Positions 1 to 8,485 are shown, counted from the first letter of the stretch. The stretch is DNA of 37,594 bases from Verrucomicrobiaceae bacterium (GCA_016795375.1 JAEUHJ010000101.1:1-37594); one strand, 5' to 3'. Program-made: numbers and translations. The notes: a model not told the origin generated them from the sequence alone.

Positions 1-169
1 TGTTCACATCAGCTCAAAACGCGGTGCAAAGCCCTTGCGCAGCCGCTCCCAGAGAACTAAACTCAATCCCAACCCAGGCATGACTACCATCGCTTAATTT
101 CCAGCAACACTGGCCCGACGCCGGGGTCCACCTCAGGCCGATGGAGAAAATTTCTGGTCCTGGGGCAAC

Positions 170-355
170 GTGTTAGGGATCATCGGCGGGATCTTAACAA
201 TCGTCGGTTTAATTGTTGAGTCACCGGTCATTGGCTTTCTGGGAGTGATTGCTTTCATTGTTTGGCTGGTGTTCGAAATTATCGATTATTTCGAGCCAGG
301 ACCAGGTTGGAATGATGGTGATTTCCCCGACTATCCTCCACAACCCGTGACGTAA
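170..355 (+). CDS. Small hypothetical membrane protein
   Basis: No family recognised. The frame opens at a GTG and gives 61 residues: about 35 very hydrophobic residues (Gly/Ile/Val/Leu-rich, probably one or two membrane segments), then an acidic, Pro/Gly-rich tail containing PGPGWNDGDFPDYPP. The frame is open upstream back to a TAA at 95-97, and the codons just before the GTG read GENFWSWGN, which looks protein-like. The true start may therefore lie upstream, for instance at the non-standard CTG at 110, or the gene may be a remnant that has lost its start. No convincing ribosome binding site is seen. Base composition is AT-richer than the rest of the window, like the next small gene. Confidence 0.45.
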   Translation: MLGIIGGILTIVGLIVESPVIGFLGVIAFIVWLVFEIIDYFEPGPGWNDGDFPDYPPQPVT

Positions 356-418
356 CAGATGCGTACGACGAACAAGGAACTGGCATTCAACATGTGACAT
401 GAATTCCTGACATCCAAA

Positions 419-628
419 ATGAAAATTCGATACAATGTGATCATTGGCAGCGCCTACCTGCTCGTTGGATCAACCCGCCTTGTGATGGCAGCTATTGATT
501 CTAGGCCCACCAAGACTGCTTCTCTTGTTATCGCATCAGCAGGCGTAATACTCGGGCTATTGAGTATTTTTATTGCCTGGAAGAAGCATCAAAAACAACG
601 TCGCTTAACCGAGGACAAACGGACATGA
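419..628 (+). CDS. Small hypothetical two-helix membrane protein
   Basis: A 69-residue protein that I cannot assign to a family. Two hydrophobic stretches (about residues 8-25 and 34-53) are followed by a strongly basic, polar C-terminus (KKHQKQRRLTEDKR), so by the positive-inside rule the C-terminus should be cytoplasmic. It starts at an ATG without an obvious Shine-Dalgarno sequence and lies 63 bases after the previous small membrane gene, on the same strand and with similar AT-rich composition. The two may form a small unit. A minus-strand frame overlaps its 3' end but lacks protein-like composition. Confidence 0.5.
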   Translation: MKIRYNVIIGSAYLLVGSTRLVMAAIDSRPTKTASLVIASAGVILGLLSIFIAWKKHQKQRRLTEDKRT

Positions 629-698
629 AGTCCAGACTGTGGCAACTTGATGTTCGGATTGTTGGCGTTCGAAACGACTGTTGACGCGCTGGACTCTG

Positions 699-720
699 AA
701 GCCGGTACAGCCACCGGCTT
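699..720. terminator. Hairpin just past the truA stop codon
   Basis: Perfect 8-bp inverted repeat AAGCCGGT (699-706) and ACCGGCTT (713-720) with a 6-base loop, immediately beyond the truA stop codon at 722-724 on the minus strand. There is no U-tract, so it is either a weak terminator or a 3'-end stabilising hairpin for the truA unit. Confidence 0.4.
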
Positions 721-721
721 G

Positions 722-1549
722 TCATAAATAATTCACGCAGACAAGGTACAAGCCGCATGCTGGAGCAGTTTGATTGCTTTGTTTGCCGGTCGGGTCGTTG
801 AGAAGGCTGGCGAGCCATTCCTTTGGCTCACGACCGCGTGCGACGTGGATCAAGCTGCCGACGATGAGGCGCACCATTTTGTAGAGGAAGCCGTCGCCTT
901 CGAATTCGAACTCCAAAACGTCGCCGTCCTCGCGCAAATCGACACGATGGATGGTGCGGGTGGTTTTTTCGGTACGCTGGCGGCGTTCGGTTTCGGGCAT
1001 GTCACCGCGATTGGCGGAGAGGCGGACGAAGTTGTGCGTGCCGATGAGCTTTTCGCAGCACCAGCGCATCGCCTCCACGTCGAGCGGGCCATAAACGTGC
1101 CACGCGCGATCCGCTTCGAACGGCGAGAGCATGCGCGGACGCCAGATGCGATAGCGATAGACTTTGCCGACGGCATCGAAGCGTGAATGGAACTGTGGAT
1201 CTGCTTCTTCAGCGCGCAGAACGCGAATGGTGAGCGGCAGGCAGGCGTTAAGCGCGTTCGCCCATGCGTCGCCACTCATGCGCACGGTTTCGGGCACGTC
1301 GCAATGCGCGACCTGCGCGAGCGCATGCACGCCAGCATCGGTGCGCCCGCTGCCTTGAACGCTGGTTTCGATGTCGGTGGCTTTGCGAGTGGCCGCGTTG
1401 ATCTCATCTGTGATCGTGCGTCCGCCTTCCAGGCTCTGCCAACCACGCCAAGGCGTGCCGCAATAGGCGATGGTGAGCCGCAGCCGCTTGAAGCCCGGCG
1501 CGGGACCGCGGTTCTTGCCCGCTTTACTTTCGACGTCGCTTCGGCTCAT
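722..1549 (-). CDS. truA: tRNA pseudouridine(38-40) synthase TruA
   Basis: Converts uridines 38-40 of the tRNA anticodon stem-loop to pseudouridine in the cytoplasm. The 275-residue length fits the family. The signature GRTDAGVHA carries the catalytic aspartate at residue 71. Further family features are the N-terminal RLTIAYCGTPWRGWQ segment, the FHSRFDAVGKVYRYRI strand and the C-terminal FLYKMVRLIVG motif. It is the last gene of a minus-strand unit: its ATG lies 26 bases inside the 3' end of ruvX, so translation is probably coupled. The N-terminal 20 residues (basic, Gly/Pro-rich) are an extension before the first conserved strand. A hairpin directly follows the stop codon. Confidence 0.95.
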   Translation of the reverse strand: MSRSDVESKAGKNRGPAPGFKRLRLTIAYCGTPWRGWQSLEGGRTITDEINAATRKATDIETSVQGSGRTDAGVHALAQVAHCDVPETVRMSGDAWANALNACLPLTIRVLRAEEADPQFHSRFDAVGKVYRYRIWRPRMLSPFEADRAWHVYGPLDVEAMRWCCEKLIGTHNFVRLSANRGDMPETERRQRTEKTTRTIHRVDLREDGDVLEFEFEGDGFLYKMVRLIVGSLIHVARGREPKEWLASLLNDPTGKQSNQTAPACGLYLVCVNYL

Positions 1550-2015
1550 CGGTCCAGTCGAGTTCGTAGGCTTCGTCGGACAGCAGGAAGCCCTCCGGGC
1601 CGCGCTGCTGGTTCAAATACTGCTGCAGGATGACGACGGCGGCGATCTGATCGACGACCTCGTTGCGTTCGCGTTTGCCGGTGATGCCTGCGCGTGAGAG
1701 CGCCGCCTCGGCTTCGACAGACGACAGGCGCTCATCGACGAATTCGATGGGGATCGCGTGCCGCAGCTCCTTGCCGAGGCTGGTGGCGAATTTTTCGACG
1801 CGCCCGGCGGCCCCGCCTTTCTCGCCGCTCATGTGATAGGGCATGCCGATGACGATCCTGCCGATGTGTTTGTCCTTCACGATGCGGCAGATCGCACGCT
1901 CGGGCTCGTGGCTGGCATCGATCGTTTTGAGCGGGCTGGCGACGATCTCCATCTCGTCGCTGATGGCGAGGCCGATGCGCACGGTGCCGTGGTCGATGGC
2001 GAGGATGCGCGGCAT
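1524..2015 (-). CDS. ruvX: Putative pre-16S rRNA nuclease / Holliday junction resolvase-like RuvX (YqgF)
   Basis: RNase H-fold protein of the YqgF/RuvX family, implicated in 16S rRNA 5'-end maturation; the resolvase role is by older analogy. The start is the ATG at 2015, because MPRILAIDHGTVRIGLAIS is the conserved first strand with the catalytic Asp (DHGTVRIG); the frame stays open upstream but reads Arg/Pro-rich, shadow-like sequence. Other motifs are IVIGMPYHMSGEKG, FVDERLSSVEAE (catalytic acidic residue) and the C-terminal DQIAAVVILQQYL. The protein is 163 residues, somewhat longer than the usual 140 or so because of a charged C-terminal tail. It starts 17 bases after the guanylyltransferase stop and overlaps truA. 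Confidence 0.9.
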   Translation of the reverse strand: MPRILAIDHGTVRIGLAISDEMEIVASPLKTIDASHEPERAICRIVKDKHIGRIVIGMPYHMSGEKGGAAGRVEKFATSLGKELRHAIPIEFVDERLSSVEAEAALSRAGITGKRERNEVVDQIAAVVILQQYLNQQRGPEGFLLSDEAYELDWTDEPKRRRK

Positions 2016-2032
2016 GACGGGGCGAGAAGGGG

Positions 2033-3118
2033 TCAGCGCAACTCCTGCGGCAGGCCATCGACGAGTTTCTTGATCGTCTCGGCGCGGGCGCGGTCGGTGA
2101 CGAGGAGGCCGTCCTTGGCGGCGACGACGATGAGGTCCTGCACGCCGATGAGGGCGATGTGCTGGCCGGTCTGGGTGAAGACGATGTTGTTCGACGCGTC
2201 CTGCTGGGAGAAGGCGCAATTGAACTGGTTGCCGCCGTCGTCGTGCTTCAGGTAACGGCCGACACTGGTCCAGTTGCCCACGTCGTCCCAATCGAAGGTG
2301 GCCTCGATGTTGAGCACACGGGAGGCTTTTTCCATGAGTGCGTAGTCGATGGAGAGCTTCGGCAGCTTGTTGAACTGGCGGGCGACGGTGGCGCTGAAGT
2401 CCTTCGAGCCGCGCAGCTCGGAGACAAAGTCGGCCAGCACCGGGCAGTGACGGCTGAACTCGCTGAAGATGGCGGGGATCGTCCAGATGAACATGCCGGC
2501 GTTCCAGAGGAAGTTGCCCTGGCTGATGAAGTGCTCCGCCAGATCGGGATTCGGCTTCTCACGAAAACGGGCGACTTCCCAGGCGGAGAGATCATCCATG
2601 CCGCTGATGCCGGCCTTCTTGCCGCGCTCGACGTAGCCATAGCTTGGGCAGGCCCAGGTGGGCTTGATGCCGACGGTGACGAGATTGCCGCTGTTTTCCG
2701 CGGCGGTGGCGGCGTTCTTCATCACCCGTTGGAACTCGGCTTTGTTCTGGATCAAATGATCTGCCGGGAGCACGATCATCGTCGCCATCGGATCACGGGC
2801 GACAACCCAGCCGACGGCGAGGGCGATGGCAGGCGCGGTGTCGCGCTTCTCCGGCTCGGCGACGATGTTTTCAGCGGGCAGCCCTTTGGCGATCGCACGG
2901 ACGGCGACCTCCTGCTGCTGATTGGTGAGGATGAGGATGTTCTCCTTCGGCACGAGGCCGTCGAGACGCTCGATGGTGAGCTCCAGGAGCGACTTGTCGC
3001 CAAACAGTTTCAGAAGCTGCTTCGGCTGCGCGTCGCGGCTGATGGGCCAGAAGCGCTGGCCGCTGCCGCCGGCGAGGATGAGGGCGTAGCGTTTGGGAGA
3101 TGCGGCGTTTTTGGGCAT
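2033..3118 (-). CDS. Mannose-1-phosphate guanylyltransferase
   Basis: Makes GDP-mannose from mannose-1-phosphate and GTP for glycan synthesis. The 361-residue protein has the nucleotidyltransferase signature LAGGSGQRFWP near the N-terminus, then PKQLLKLFG, EPEKRDTAPAIA, VLPADHLI, PSYGYVERG, FREKPN, WNAGMFIW and SIDYALMEK, all typical of the ManC/GMP group. It lacks the C-terminal phosphomannose isomerase domain of the bifunctional type, so it is monofunctional. The start is taken as the ATG at 3118; an in-frame upstream extension reads as non-conserved sequence. It is the first gene of a minus-strand unit with ruvX and truA. The sequence cannot exclude activity on another sugar phosphate, but the motif set favours mannose. 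Confidence 0.9.
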   Translation of the reverse strand: MPKNAASPKRYALILAGGSGQRFWPISRDAQPKQLLKLFGDKSLLELTIERLDGLVPKENILILTNQQQEVAVRAIAKGLPAENIVAEPEKRDTAPAIALAVGWVVARDPMATMIVLPADHLIQNKAEFQRVMKNAATAAENSGNLVTVGIKPTWACPSYGYVERGKKAGISGMDDLSAWEVARFREKPNPDLAEHFISQGNFLWNAGMFIWTIPAIFSEFSRHCPVLADFVSELRGSKDFSATVARQFNKLPKLSIDYALMEKASRVLNIEATFDWDDVGNWTSVGRYLKHDDGGNQFNCAFSQQDASNNIVFTQTGQHIALIGVQDLIVVAAKDGLLVTDRARAETIKKLVDGLPQELR

Positions 3119-3198
3119 GAGTGCGCATTCTTTAACCGGGAAGGGGAAGGCGGGCAAATTCCTCTTTGGTGAATCACGCACAGCGGCTATGTTCCACC

Positions 3199-3528
3199 AT
3201 GCAGCCAAACCAGCCCGCCCCCGGATACGACGCCTACGCCTCGCTCATCGCCCCTGCCGCCGCAGGCTGCGCGCTGGGCATCCTCTTCGGCCGAGGCATG
3301 CGCCGGGGATCGTCCAATGTGATCGCGCTCGCGCTGCTGGCCGCCGGTGCCGTCGTCGCCGCGCCTGTCATCACCGACCTGGTGCAGCGCACCGCGTATC
3401 GTCCAGGCAGCGAACGCGGCAGCCGCCGCAGGCTGGAGGGCATCCGCAGCGGCGGCATGCCTGACGCCGAGTCGAGCGAATTTTTCCTGATGGACGCGCC
3501 GGAGTCATCTCCGGTGATAACCCGCTGA
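3199..3528 (+). CDS. Small hypothetical membrane-anchored protein
   Basis: A 109-residue protein that I cannot place in a family. After a short polar N-terminus there are two hydrophobic segments (about residues 14-31 and 38-60, Ala/Gly/Val-rich), then a basic stretch (QRTAYRPGSERGSRRRLEG) and an acidic end. A pair of helices with a cytoplasmic basic tail is likely. The ATG at 3199 is preferred; TTG and GTG codons at 3166 and 3169 would add about 11 residues. It is divergent from the guanylyltransferase, with about 80 bases between their starts in which both promoters must lie. Confidence 0.55.
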   Translation: MQPNQPAPGYDAYASLIAPAAAGCALGILFGRGMRRGSSNVIALALLAAGAVVAAPVITDLVQRTAYRPGSERGSRRRLEGIRSGGMPDAESSEFFLMDAPESSPVITR

Positions 3529-3633
3529 AGCGGCGGGCGCGAATCATGTGGCGGGTGGCGCGGGTCTTTTTGTGCGCGGAAGCGGGAATATTTCTGCGTA
3601 TCGACCGTTCATGCGGCGCATCTTCACATCGTC

Positions 3634-4620
3634 ATGAAATTCTCCGCCCTCCTCCTTGTCCTGCTGGCCGCGACCGCATTCGCGGAAACCCCGGCCAAAC
3701 GCGCGCCAAAACCATTCACGCCGCCCGCCGGCATCCGGATGGAGAGGGACCTCGCCTACATCGAAGGCGGTGACGACGCGCAGAAGCTCGATCTTTACCT
3801 GCCGGAGAAGCCGTCTGAAAAAGCGCTGCCGCTCATCGTGCACATCCATGGCGGCGGCTGGCGTGGCGGGAGCAAGTTTCCATGCCCGGTGGTACTGATG
3901 GCGCTCCAGGGCTACGCCGTGGCCAGCGTGGAATATCGTTTCAGCCAGAAGGCCGTCTTCCCCGCGCAAATCCAGGACTGCCAGGCCGCGATCCGCTGGC
4001 TGCGCGCCCGTTCAGGGCAGTACAACTTCGACAAGGACCGCCTCGGCGTGATCGGCGGCTCCGCAGGCGGCCATCTCTCCGCGCTTGTCGGCACCGCAGG
4101 CGGGAAGAAGGCGTTCGCGCCCATCGGCGGCCATGAGGAGCAGTCCGACCGTGTGCAGGCCGTGTGCGACATTTTCGGCCCTGCGGACTTCAGCACCGTC
4201 GTCCAGCAGGCGGCCGAAGACAAGAACGTGAGGAACATCTTTGCCTTCAACACCCCCGGCGATCCTTACTCCCTGCTCATTGGCGCCCGGCTCGATGACA
4301 AGGCGAAGGCCGACGCTGTCAGCCCCGTGCATTATGCCAGCAAGGACAACCCCCCGTTCCTCATTTTCCACGGCACCCACGACTCGCTGGTGCCGTACGC
4401 GCAAAGCGTGCAGCTCGAGGCCGCGCTGAGGGCGCAAGGCGTCGAAGTGTGGCTGCAGAAACTCCCTGGGGCTGGCCACGGCGGCCCGGCTTTCGCCAAG
4501 CCATCCGTCATCCAGCTCACCCGCGGCTTCTTTGACAGGCACCTCAAGAACGCGGACGTGGAGATCAAACTCATCCCCGAGACGGAGCTGGCCGTGGAGC
4601 CGCCGAAAACGACACGCTGA
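3634..4620 (+). CDS. Secreted alpha/beta-hydrolase, esterase/lipase type (BD-FAE-like)
   Basis: Predicted exported carboxylesterase, probably removing acyl or feruloyl groups from glycans. The first 17 residues are a signal peptide (hydrophobic core, AFA cleavage). The fold shows HGGGW (residues 72-76, oxyanion loop), the nucleophile motif GGSAGG with Ser143, Asp250 in GTHDSLVP and His282 in GAGHGG, so the catalytic triad is complete. Length (328) suits the acetylxylan esterase/BD-FAE group. It lies upstream of a Gfo/Idh/MocA-like protein, a sulfatase and a mutarotase on the same strand, which suggests work on a decorated polysaccharide. The substrate is inference; the triad is seen. Confidence 0.85.
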   Translation: MKFSALLLVLLAATAFAETPAKRAPKPFTPPAGIRMERDLAYIEGGDDAQKLDLYLPEKPSEKALPLIVHIHGGGWRGGSKFPCPVVLMALQGYAVASVEYRFSQKAVFPAQIQDCQAAIRWLRARSGQYNFDKDRLGVIGGSAGGHLSALVGTAGGKKAFAPIGGHEEQSDRVQAVCDIFGPADFSTVVQQAAEDKNVRNIFAFNTPGDPYSLLIGARLDDKAKADAVSPVHYASKDNPPFLIFHGTHDSLVPYAQSVQLEAALRAQGVEVWLQKLPGAGHGGPAFAKPSVIQLTRGFFDRHLKNADVEIKLIPETELAVEPPKTTR

Positions 4621-4722
4621 AGCTCCTCTGGCGCGAGGCAGGACAGAGAAAGAATGCGCCTCCGCGTTGAGTAGTGTGAACACGCGGCCGGTGAAAAAAA
4701 CGGCGCCGCGGCTCCATCCTTC

Positions 4723-5943
4723 ATGAACACTGGCCCCACCTCCACCCCCCGTCGCAATTTCATCCACCACGCCGCCCTTGCCGGCGCGGCGTTGTTTGCT
4801 CCAGCAGGTTTGTTTGCGGAAACGGCGGTGAAGAAGGTGCGCATCGGCGTCGCGGGCGGCCGCTTTGGGTTGCAGTTCTACTGGCACGAGCATCCACATT
4901 GCACCGTCGCCGCAGTCACGGACCTGATCCCGGAGCGGCGGGATGCGCTGATGAAGACCTATCAATGCGCGAAGAGTTATCCGTCGCTCGAGGAGATGGT
5001 GAAGGACCCGGATCTGGATGCCATCGCGGTCTTCACGGACGGGCCGCTGCACTTCGCGCATGCCATGCTTGCTCTGGAGCATGGGAAGCATGTGATCTCG
5101 GCGGTGCCGGCCGTCATGGCCGCGACTGCGGCGGAGGCGCTGGAGCAGGCGCGGCGGCTGGCCGACAAAGTACGGCAGACCGGTCTGACCTACATGATGG
5201 CGGAGACCAGCGTGTGGCGGCAGGATTTCATCACCCTGCGGCAGATGCGTGCCAAAGGGGAGCTGGGGGAGGTCATCAGTTGCGATGCCGACTACATGCA
5301 CCCCGGGCTGCGCACACTCTTCGGCAGCGCGGAGAAGCCGACGTGGCGCTACGGCGTACCGCCGATGTTTTACCCCACGCATTGCACGGCCTTCCTCGTG
5401 GGACTCACCGGCGAGACGCTCACGCAGGTGTCCTGCAACGGCTGGGGCGATGGCGACCCGATGCTCAAAAAGAACGGCTACGGCAACAATCCCTTCTGGA
5501 ACGAGACGGCGCACTTCGGCACGAGCAAAGGCACCGCCTTTCGCGTGCGTGTGTGGTGGGAGGCTCCCGTGTGGGAGGGGGAATATGCCATCTGGCACAC
5601 GACAAAGATGACCGTGGACCAGCACAACCGGCGGCTGTGGGCGCCTGGAGGCGGCCAGGGGAAGGACGATGCTGGATTCGCCCATGCGAGGTCCGTCCCC
5701 ACGGTGCTCACAGAGACGAAGTGGTGGAGGACCGATCTGCTGCCGGAGGCCATGCGGCATGACAGCGGCCACGGCGGCTCGCACACCTTCATCGCGCATG
5801 AGTTCATCAGCAGCCTCGTGGAGCAGCGCCGCCCGCTGGTGGACATCCACGCCGCTTTGAACTTCACCGTGCCCGGCATCATCGCGCACGATTCCGCGCT
5901 CAAGGGCGGGGAGATGCTGAAGATTCCGGTGATTGAGGCGTGA
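4723..5943 (+). CDS. Gfo/Idh/MocA-family protein, TAT-exported, possibly GH109-like
   Basis: A 406-residue Rossmann-fold protein. Residues 8-30 are a twin-arginine signal (TPRRNF followed by an Ala-rich core), so it is folded and then exported. The dinucleotide-binding strand is RIGVAGGRFG (about 40-49). At the place of the family's catalytic E-K-P motif it reads GKHVISAVPA (121-130), so the usual lysine is absent. Loss of that lysine and a YPTH motif (217-220) recall GH109 glycosidases, which use NAD in an elimination/addition mechanism; this comparison is from memory. Its position between a secreted esterase and a sulfatase supports a role in glycan breakdown. Alternatives are a non-catalytic or divergent oxidoreductase. 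Confidence 0.8.
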   Translation: MNTGPTSTPRRNFIHHAALAGAALFAPAGLFAETAVKKVRIGVAGGRFGLQFYWHEHPHCTVAAVTDLIPERRDALMKTYQCAKSYPSLEEMVKDPDLDAIAVFTDGPLHFAHAMLALEHGKHVISAVPAVMAATAAEALEQARRLADKVRQTGLTYMMAETSVWRQDFITLRQMRAKGELGEVISCDADYMHPGLRTLFGSAEKPTWRYGVPPMFYPTHCTAFLVGLTGETLTQVSCNGWGDGDPMLKKNGYGNNPFWNETAHFGTSKGTAFRVRVWWEAPVWEGEYAIWHTTKMTVDQHNRRLWAPGGGQGKDDAGFAHARSVPTVLTETKWWRTDLLPEAMRHDSGHGGSHTFIAHEFISSLVEQRRPLVDIHAALNFTVPGIIAHDSALKGGEMLKIPVIEA

Positions 5944-6018
5944 GAGGCGGACTCAAGCGCGCCAGGCCAAAAAAATCTGATCTTGCACGGCAGATGCCTT
6001 TTCGGTCATCCTGGCGGC

Positions 6019-7446
6019 ATGTTTCGCACCCCGACCATCCTCGCTCTTTTTTCCGCGCTGGTTCTTCATGCCGCGGAGAAGCGTCCGAACATTCTCTGGC
6101 TGATCGCGGAGGATTTCGGGCCGCATCTGGGTTGCTACGGGACAAAGGAGGTGGCGACGCCCGTGCTGGATGCGCTGGCGGCGAAGGGAATGCGCTTCAC
6201 CCGCTTTTACACGACGGCCCCGGTGTGCTCGGCGAGCCGGTCGGCCTTCAACACGGGGATGTACCAGACGACGATCGGGGCGCACAATCACCGCTCGCAT
6301 CGCGACGACAGCCACACGCTGCCATCAGGCGTGCGTTTGATCAGCCAGCGCATGCGGGAGGCGCGGTATTTCACGGCGAATGTGCGGAATCTGCCGCCGG
6401 AGGCGGGGTTCAAGGGGACGGGGAAGACAGACTGGAACTTCGCCATGCCGATGAGGCCGTTCGACTCGGCGGACTGGGATGATTTGAAGGCACACCAGCC
6501 GTTTTACGCGCAGGTCAATTTCTCAGAAACCCACCGCACGTTTCATGCCGCGCCGCATGCCGATCCGGCAAAGGTGGAGATACCGCCGTATTACCCGGAT
6601 CATGAGATGACGCGGAAGGACTGGGCACAGTATCTCGACGCGGCGACGGCGCTGGACGTGAAGGTCGGCAGGATCATGGAGCTGCTGCGGCGCGACGGAC
6701 TGCTGGAGAACACGGTGATCTGCTTCTTTGGCGACAACGGGCAGGCACATGTGCGCGGGAAGCAGTTCTGCTACGAGGAAGGATTGAACGTGCCGCTGAT
6801 CGTGCGCTGGCCGGCCGGCATGCCTGCCCCCGCCGGTTATGAAGCCGGGAAGGTAAGCGACCGCCTGCTGATGAGCATCGATCTGACCGCGACATCGCTT
6901 TCGTGGGCGGGGGTCGCGAAACCGCCGGGCATGCAGGGGCAGGCGTTCATGGGTGCGCAGGCGGAGCCGCCCCGTGAATATGTGTTCGGCGCACGGGACC
7001 GCTGCGACATGACGGTGTTCCGCTTCCGCACCGTGCGTGACGCGCACTACCGCTACATCCGCAATTTCACACCGGACCGGCCTTTCCTGCAATTCAACGC
7101 CTACAAGGAAAAGCAATACCCCGTGTGGAATCTGATCAAAGAACTGTCCGCGCAGAACAAGCTGACGCCGGAACAGGCCGTGCTGGCCGCGCCGACGATG
7201 CCGGAGGAGGAACTCTACGACCTGCGCCACGATCCGTTCGAGATCCACAACCTCGTCAAATCCAACAAACCTGAGAATCGCGCCGCCCTGGAACGCCTCA
7301 GCGGGGTTTTGACGGAGTGGATCGAGCGGACGAACGACCAGGGCCGCATCCCCGAGCCGGAGGAGGTGGTGAAGAACGAAGGCCGCACCCAAGGCCCGCC
7401 CCCGGAGAAAACTGGCAGGGCACGGAAGGAAGCACGACCGAAGTGA
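6019..7446 (+). CDS. Secreted sulfatase (formylglycine-dependent family S1)
   Basis: Hydrolyses sulfate esters, probably on a polysaccharide, outside the cytoplasm. The start is the ATG at 6019, which begins a signal peptide (MFRTPTILALFSALVLHA); an upstream in-frame ATG would put charged residues first. The metal-binding acidic pair is in LIAEDFG (31-32). The sulfatase signature is CSASR with Cys70, a C-x-A-x-R form of the formylglycine site, followed by SAFNTGMYQTTIGAHNHRSH. A second metal site is FFGDNGQAH (Asp239/Asn240). The length of 475 residues is normal. It needs a maturase that is not in this window. The downstream mutarotase starts 14 bases after its stop, so they are probably cotranscribed. 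Confidence 0.93.
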   Translation: MFRTPTILALFSALVLHAAEKRPNILWLIAEDFGPHLGCYGTKEVATPVLDALAAKGMRFTRFYTTAPVCSASRSAFNTGMYQTTIGAHNHRSHRDDSHTLPSGVRLISQRMREARYFTANVRNLPPEAGFKGTGKTDWNFAMPMRPFDSADWDDLKAHQPFYAQVNFSETHRTFHAAPHADPAKVEIPPYYPDHEMTRKDWAQYLDAATALDVKVGRIMELLRRDGLLENTVICFFGDNGQAHVRGKQFCYEEGLNVPLIVRWPAGMPAPAGYEAGKVSDRLLMSIDLTATSLSWAGVAKPPGMQGQAFMGAQAEPPREYVFGARDRCDMTVFRFRTVRDAHYRYIRNFTPDRPFLQFNAYKEKQYPVWNLIKELSAQNKLTPEQAVLAAPTMPEEELYDLRHDPFEIHNLVKSNKPENRAALERLSGVLTEWIERTNDQGRIPEPEEVVKNEGRTQGPPPEKTGRARKEARPK

Positions 7447-7459
7447 CCCTGGAGGAAAC

Positions 7460-8485
7460 ATGAAATCACTGCTGCTGCTTTCCCTGCTGGTCTGGTCCCA
7501 ACTACCACCGGTTCCTGATGAGCGCGGCTTCGCCGGCAGCTTCGCAGGGGTGAGCCAGGGCGCGCTGATCGTGGCAGGCGGCACTCACTTCATCGGCAAG
7601 ATGCCGTGGGAAGGCGGCTCCAAACTCTGGTATGACACGATCTATGCGCTCGACAAACCGGACGGGAACTGGCGTGTGCTCGGCAGGCTGCCGAAGGCGA
7701 ACGGCTACGGCGTGAGCATCACGACACCGGAGGGACTCATCATCGTGGGTGGTGGCAATGCCACGGAACATTTCCGCGATGTGTTCCGGCTGGAAAACGG
7801 CGCGACGCTGCCGCCGTTGCCGAAACCCTGCGCGTTCATGAGCGGCTGCCTGCTCGGTGACGTGATCCACATCGCCGGCGGCATCGAGGCGCCTGCGGCG
7901 ACAAGCGCGCTGAACACGTTCTGGTCGCTGGATTTGAAAAAAAGCGGGGCGCGCTGGCAGGAGCTGCCCCCCTGCCCCGGCAAACCCCGCATCCTGGGCT
8001 GCATGGCCGCCGCGAACAACGCGGTGCATCTCTTCAGCGGCGCGGCGCTGAGTGCCGGACCCGATGGCAAACCTGTGCGCGAATGGCTGGACGACGCGTG
8101 GCGTTACACCAAGGCGGGCGGCTGGGAAAAACTGCCCGCCATGCCCCGCAAGGCCGTGGCAGCGCCGAGTCCGGCCCCCGTGGCCGGTTCAAAAATTCTC
8201 ATCATCGGCGGTGACGACGGCGCGAATGCGGACTTCGAACCCAAATCAAAACATCCCGGGTTTCCGCGTGATGTTCTGGCCTTCGACTTTGAGTCACAAT
8301 CATGGGAGAATGCCGGTGAGGCGCCGTTTTCCCTCGTCACGACCACCGCGGTGACCTGGAACGGCCGGATCATCATCCCCGGCGGCGAGGCAAGACCAGG
8401 CGTGCGATCCCCCCGCGTGTGGTCCGCTGATGCCGGCGCTTTGCGAACGCTACCAGACACAGGCATGAAAAAAGGCGGGCAGTGA
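7460..8485 (+). CDS. Kelch-type cyclically permuted mutarotase-like protein (NanM-like)
   Basis: Probable periplasmic six-bladed Kelch propeller of 341 residues, similar to the cyclically permuted mutarotase/N-acetylneuraminate epimerase group that interconverts sugar anomers. A signal peptide precedes the propeller. Blade signatures are IVAGGTHF, IIVGGGNAT, IHIAGGIEAP, LFSGAALSAG, LIIGGDDGAN and IIIPGGEARPG; WEGGSKLWYDTIYAL near residue 50 is characteristic. A strong Shine-Dalgarno (GGAGGAAAC) precedes the ATG. It follows the sulfatase closely, so it may act on a released sugar, perhaps sialic-acid-like, though no neuraminidase or lyase is present here. The stop codon lies in the loop of a terminator hairpin. 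Confidence 0.8.
   Translation: MKSLLLLSLLVWSQLPPVPDERGFAGSFAGVSQGALIVAGGTHFIGKMPWEGGSKLWYDTIYALDKPDGNWRVLGRLPKANGYGVSITTPEGLIIVGGGNATEHFRDVFRLENGATLPPLPKPCAFMSGCLLGDVIHIAGGIEAPAATSALNTFWSLDLKKSGARWQELPPCPGKPRILGCMAAANNAVHLFSGAALSAGPDGKPVREWLDDAWRYTKAGGWEKLPAMPRKAVAAPSPAPVAGSKILIIGGDDGANADFEPKSKHPGFPRDVLAFDFESQSWENAGEAPFSLVTTTAVTWNGRIIIPGGEARPGVRSPRVWSADAGALRTLPDTGMKKGGQ

Noticed and set aside
570..818. Minus-strand 82-residue frame overlapping the small membrane gene and truA end
   Set aside because: Ser/Arg-rich shadow-like composition; it crosses the truA hairpin and stop.
770..1697. Several plus-strand frames opposite truA and ruvX
   Set aside because: They are antisense shadows of high-GC genes with conserved motifs on the other strand.
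3521..3537. CCCGC/GCGGG hairpin at the end of the small membrane gene
   Set aside because: Five base pairs, no T-tract; too weak to call a terminator.
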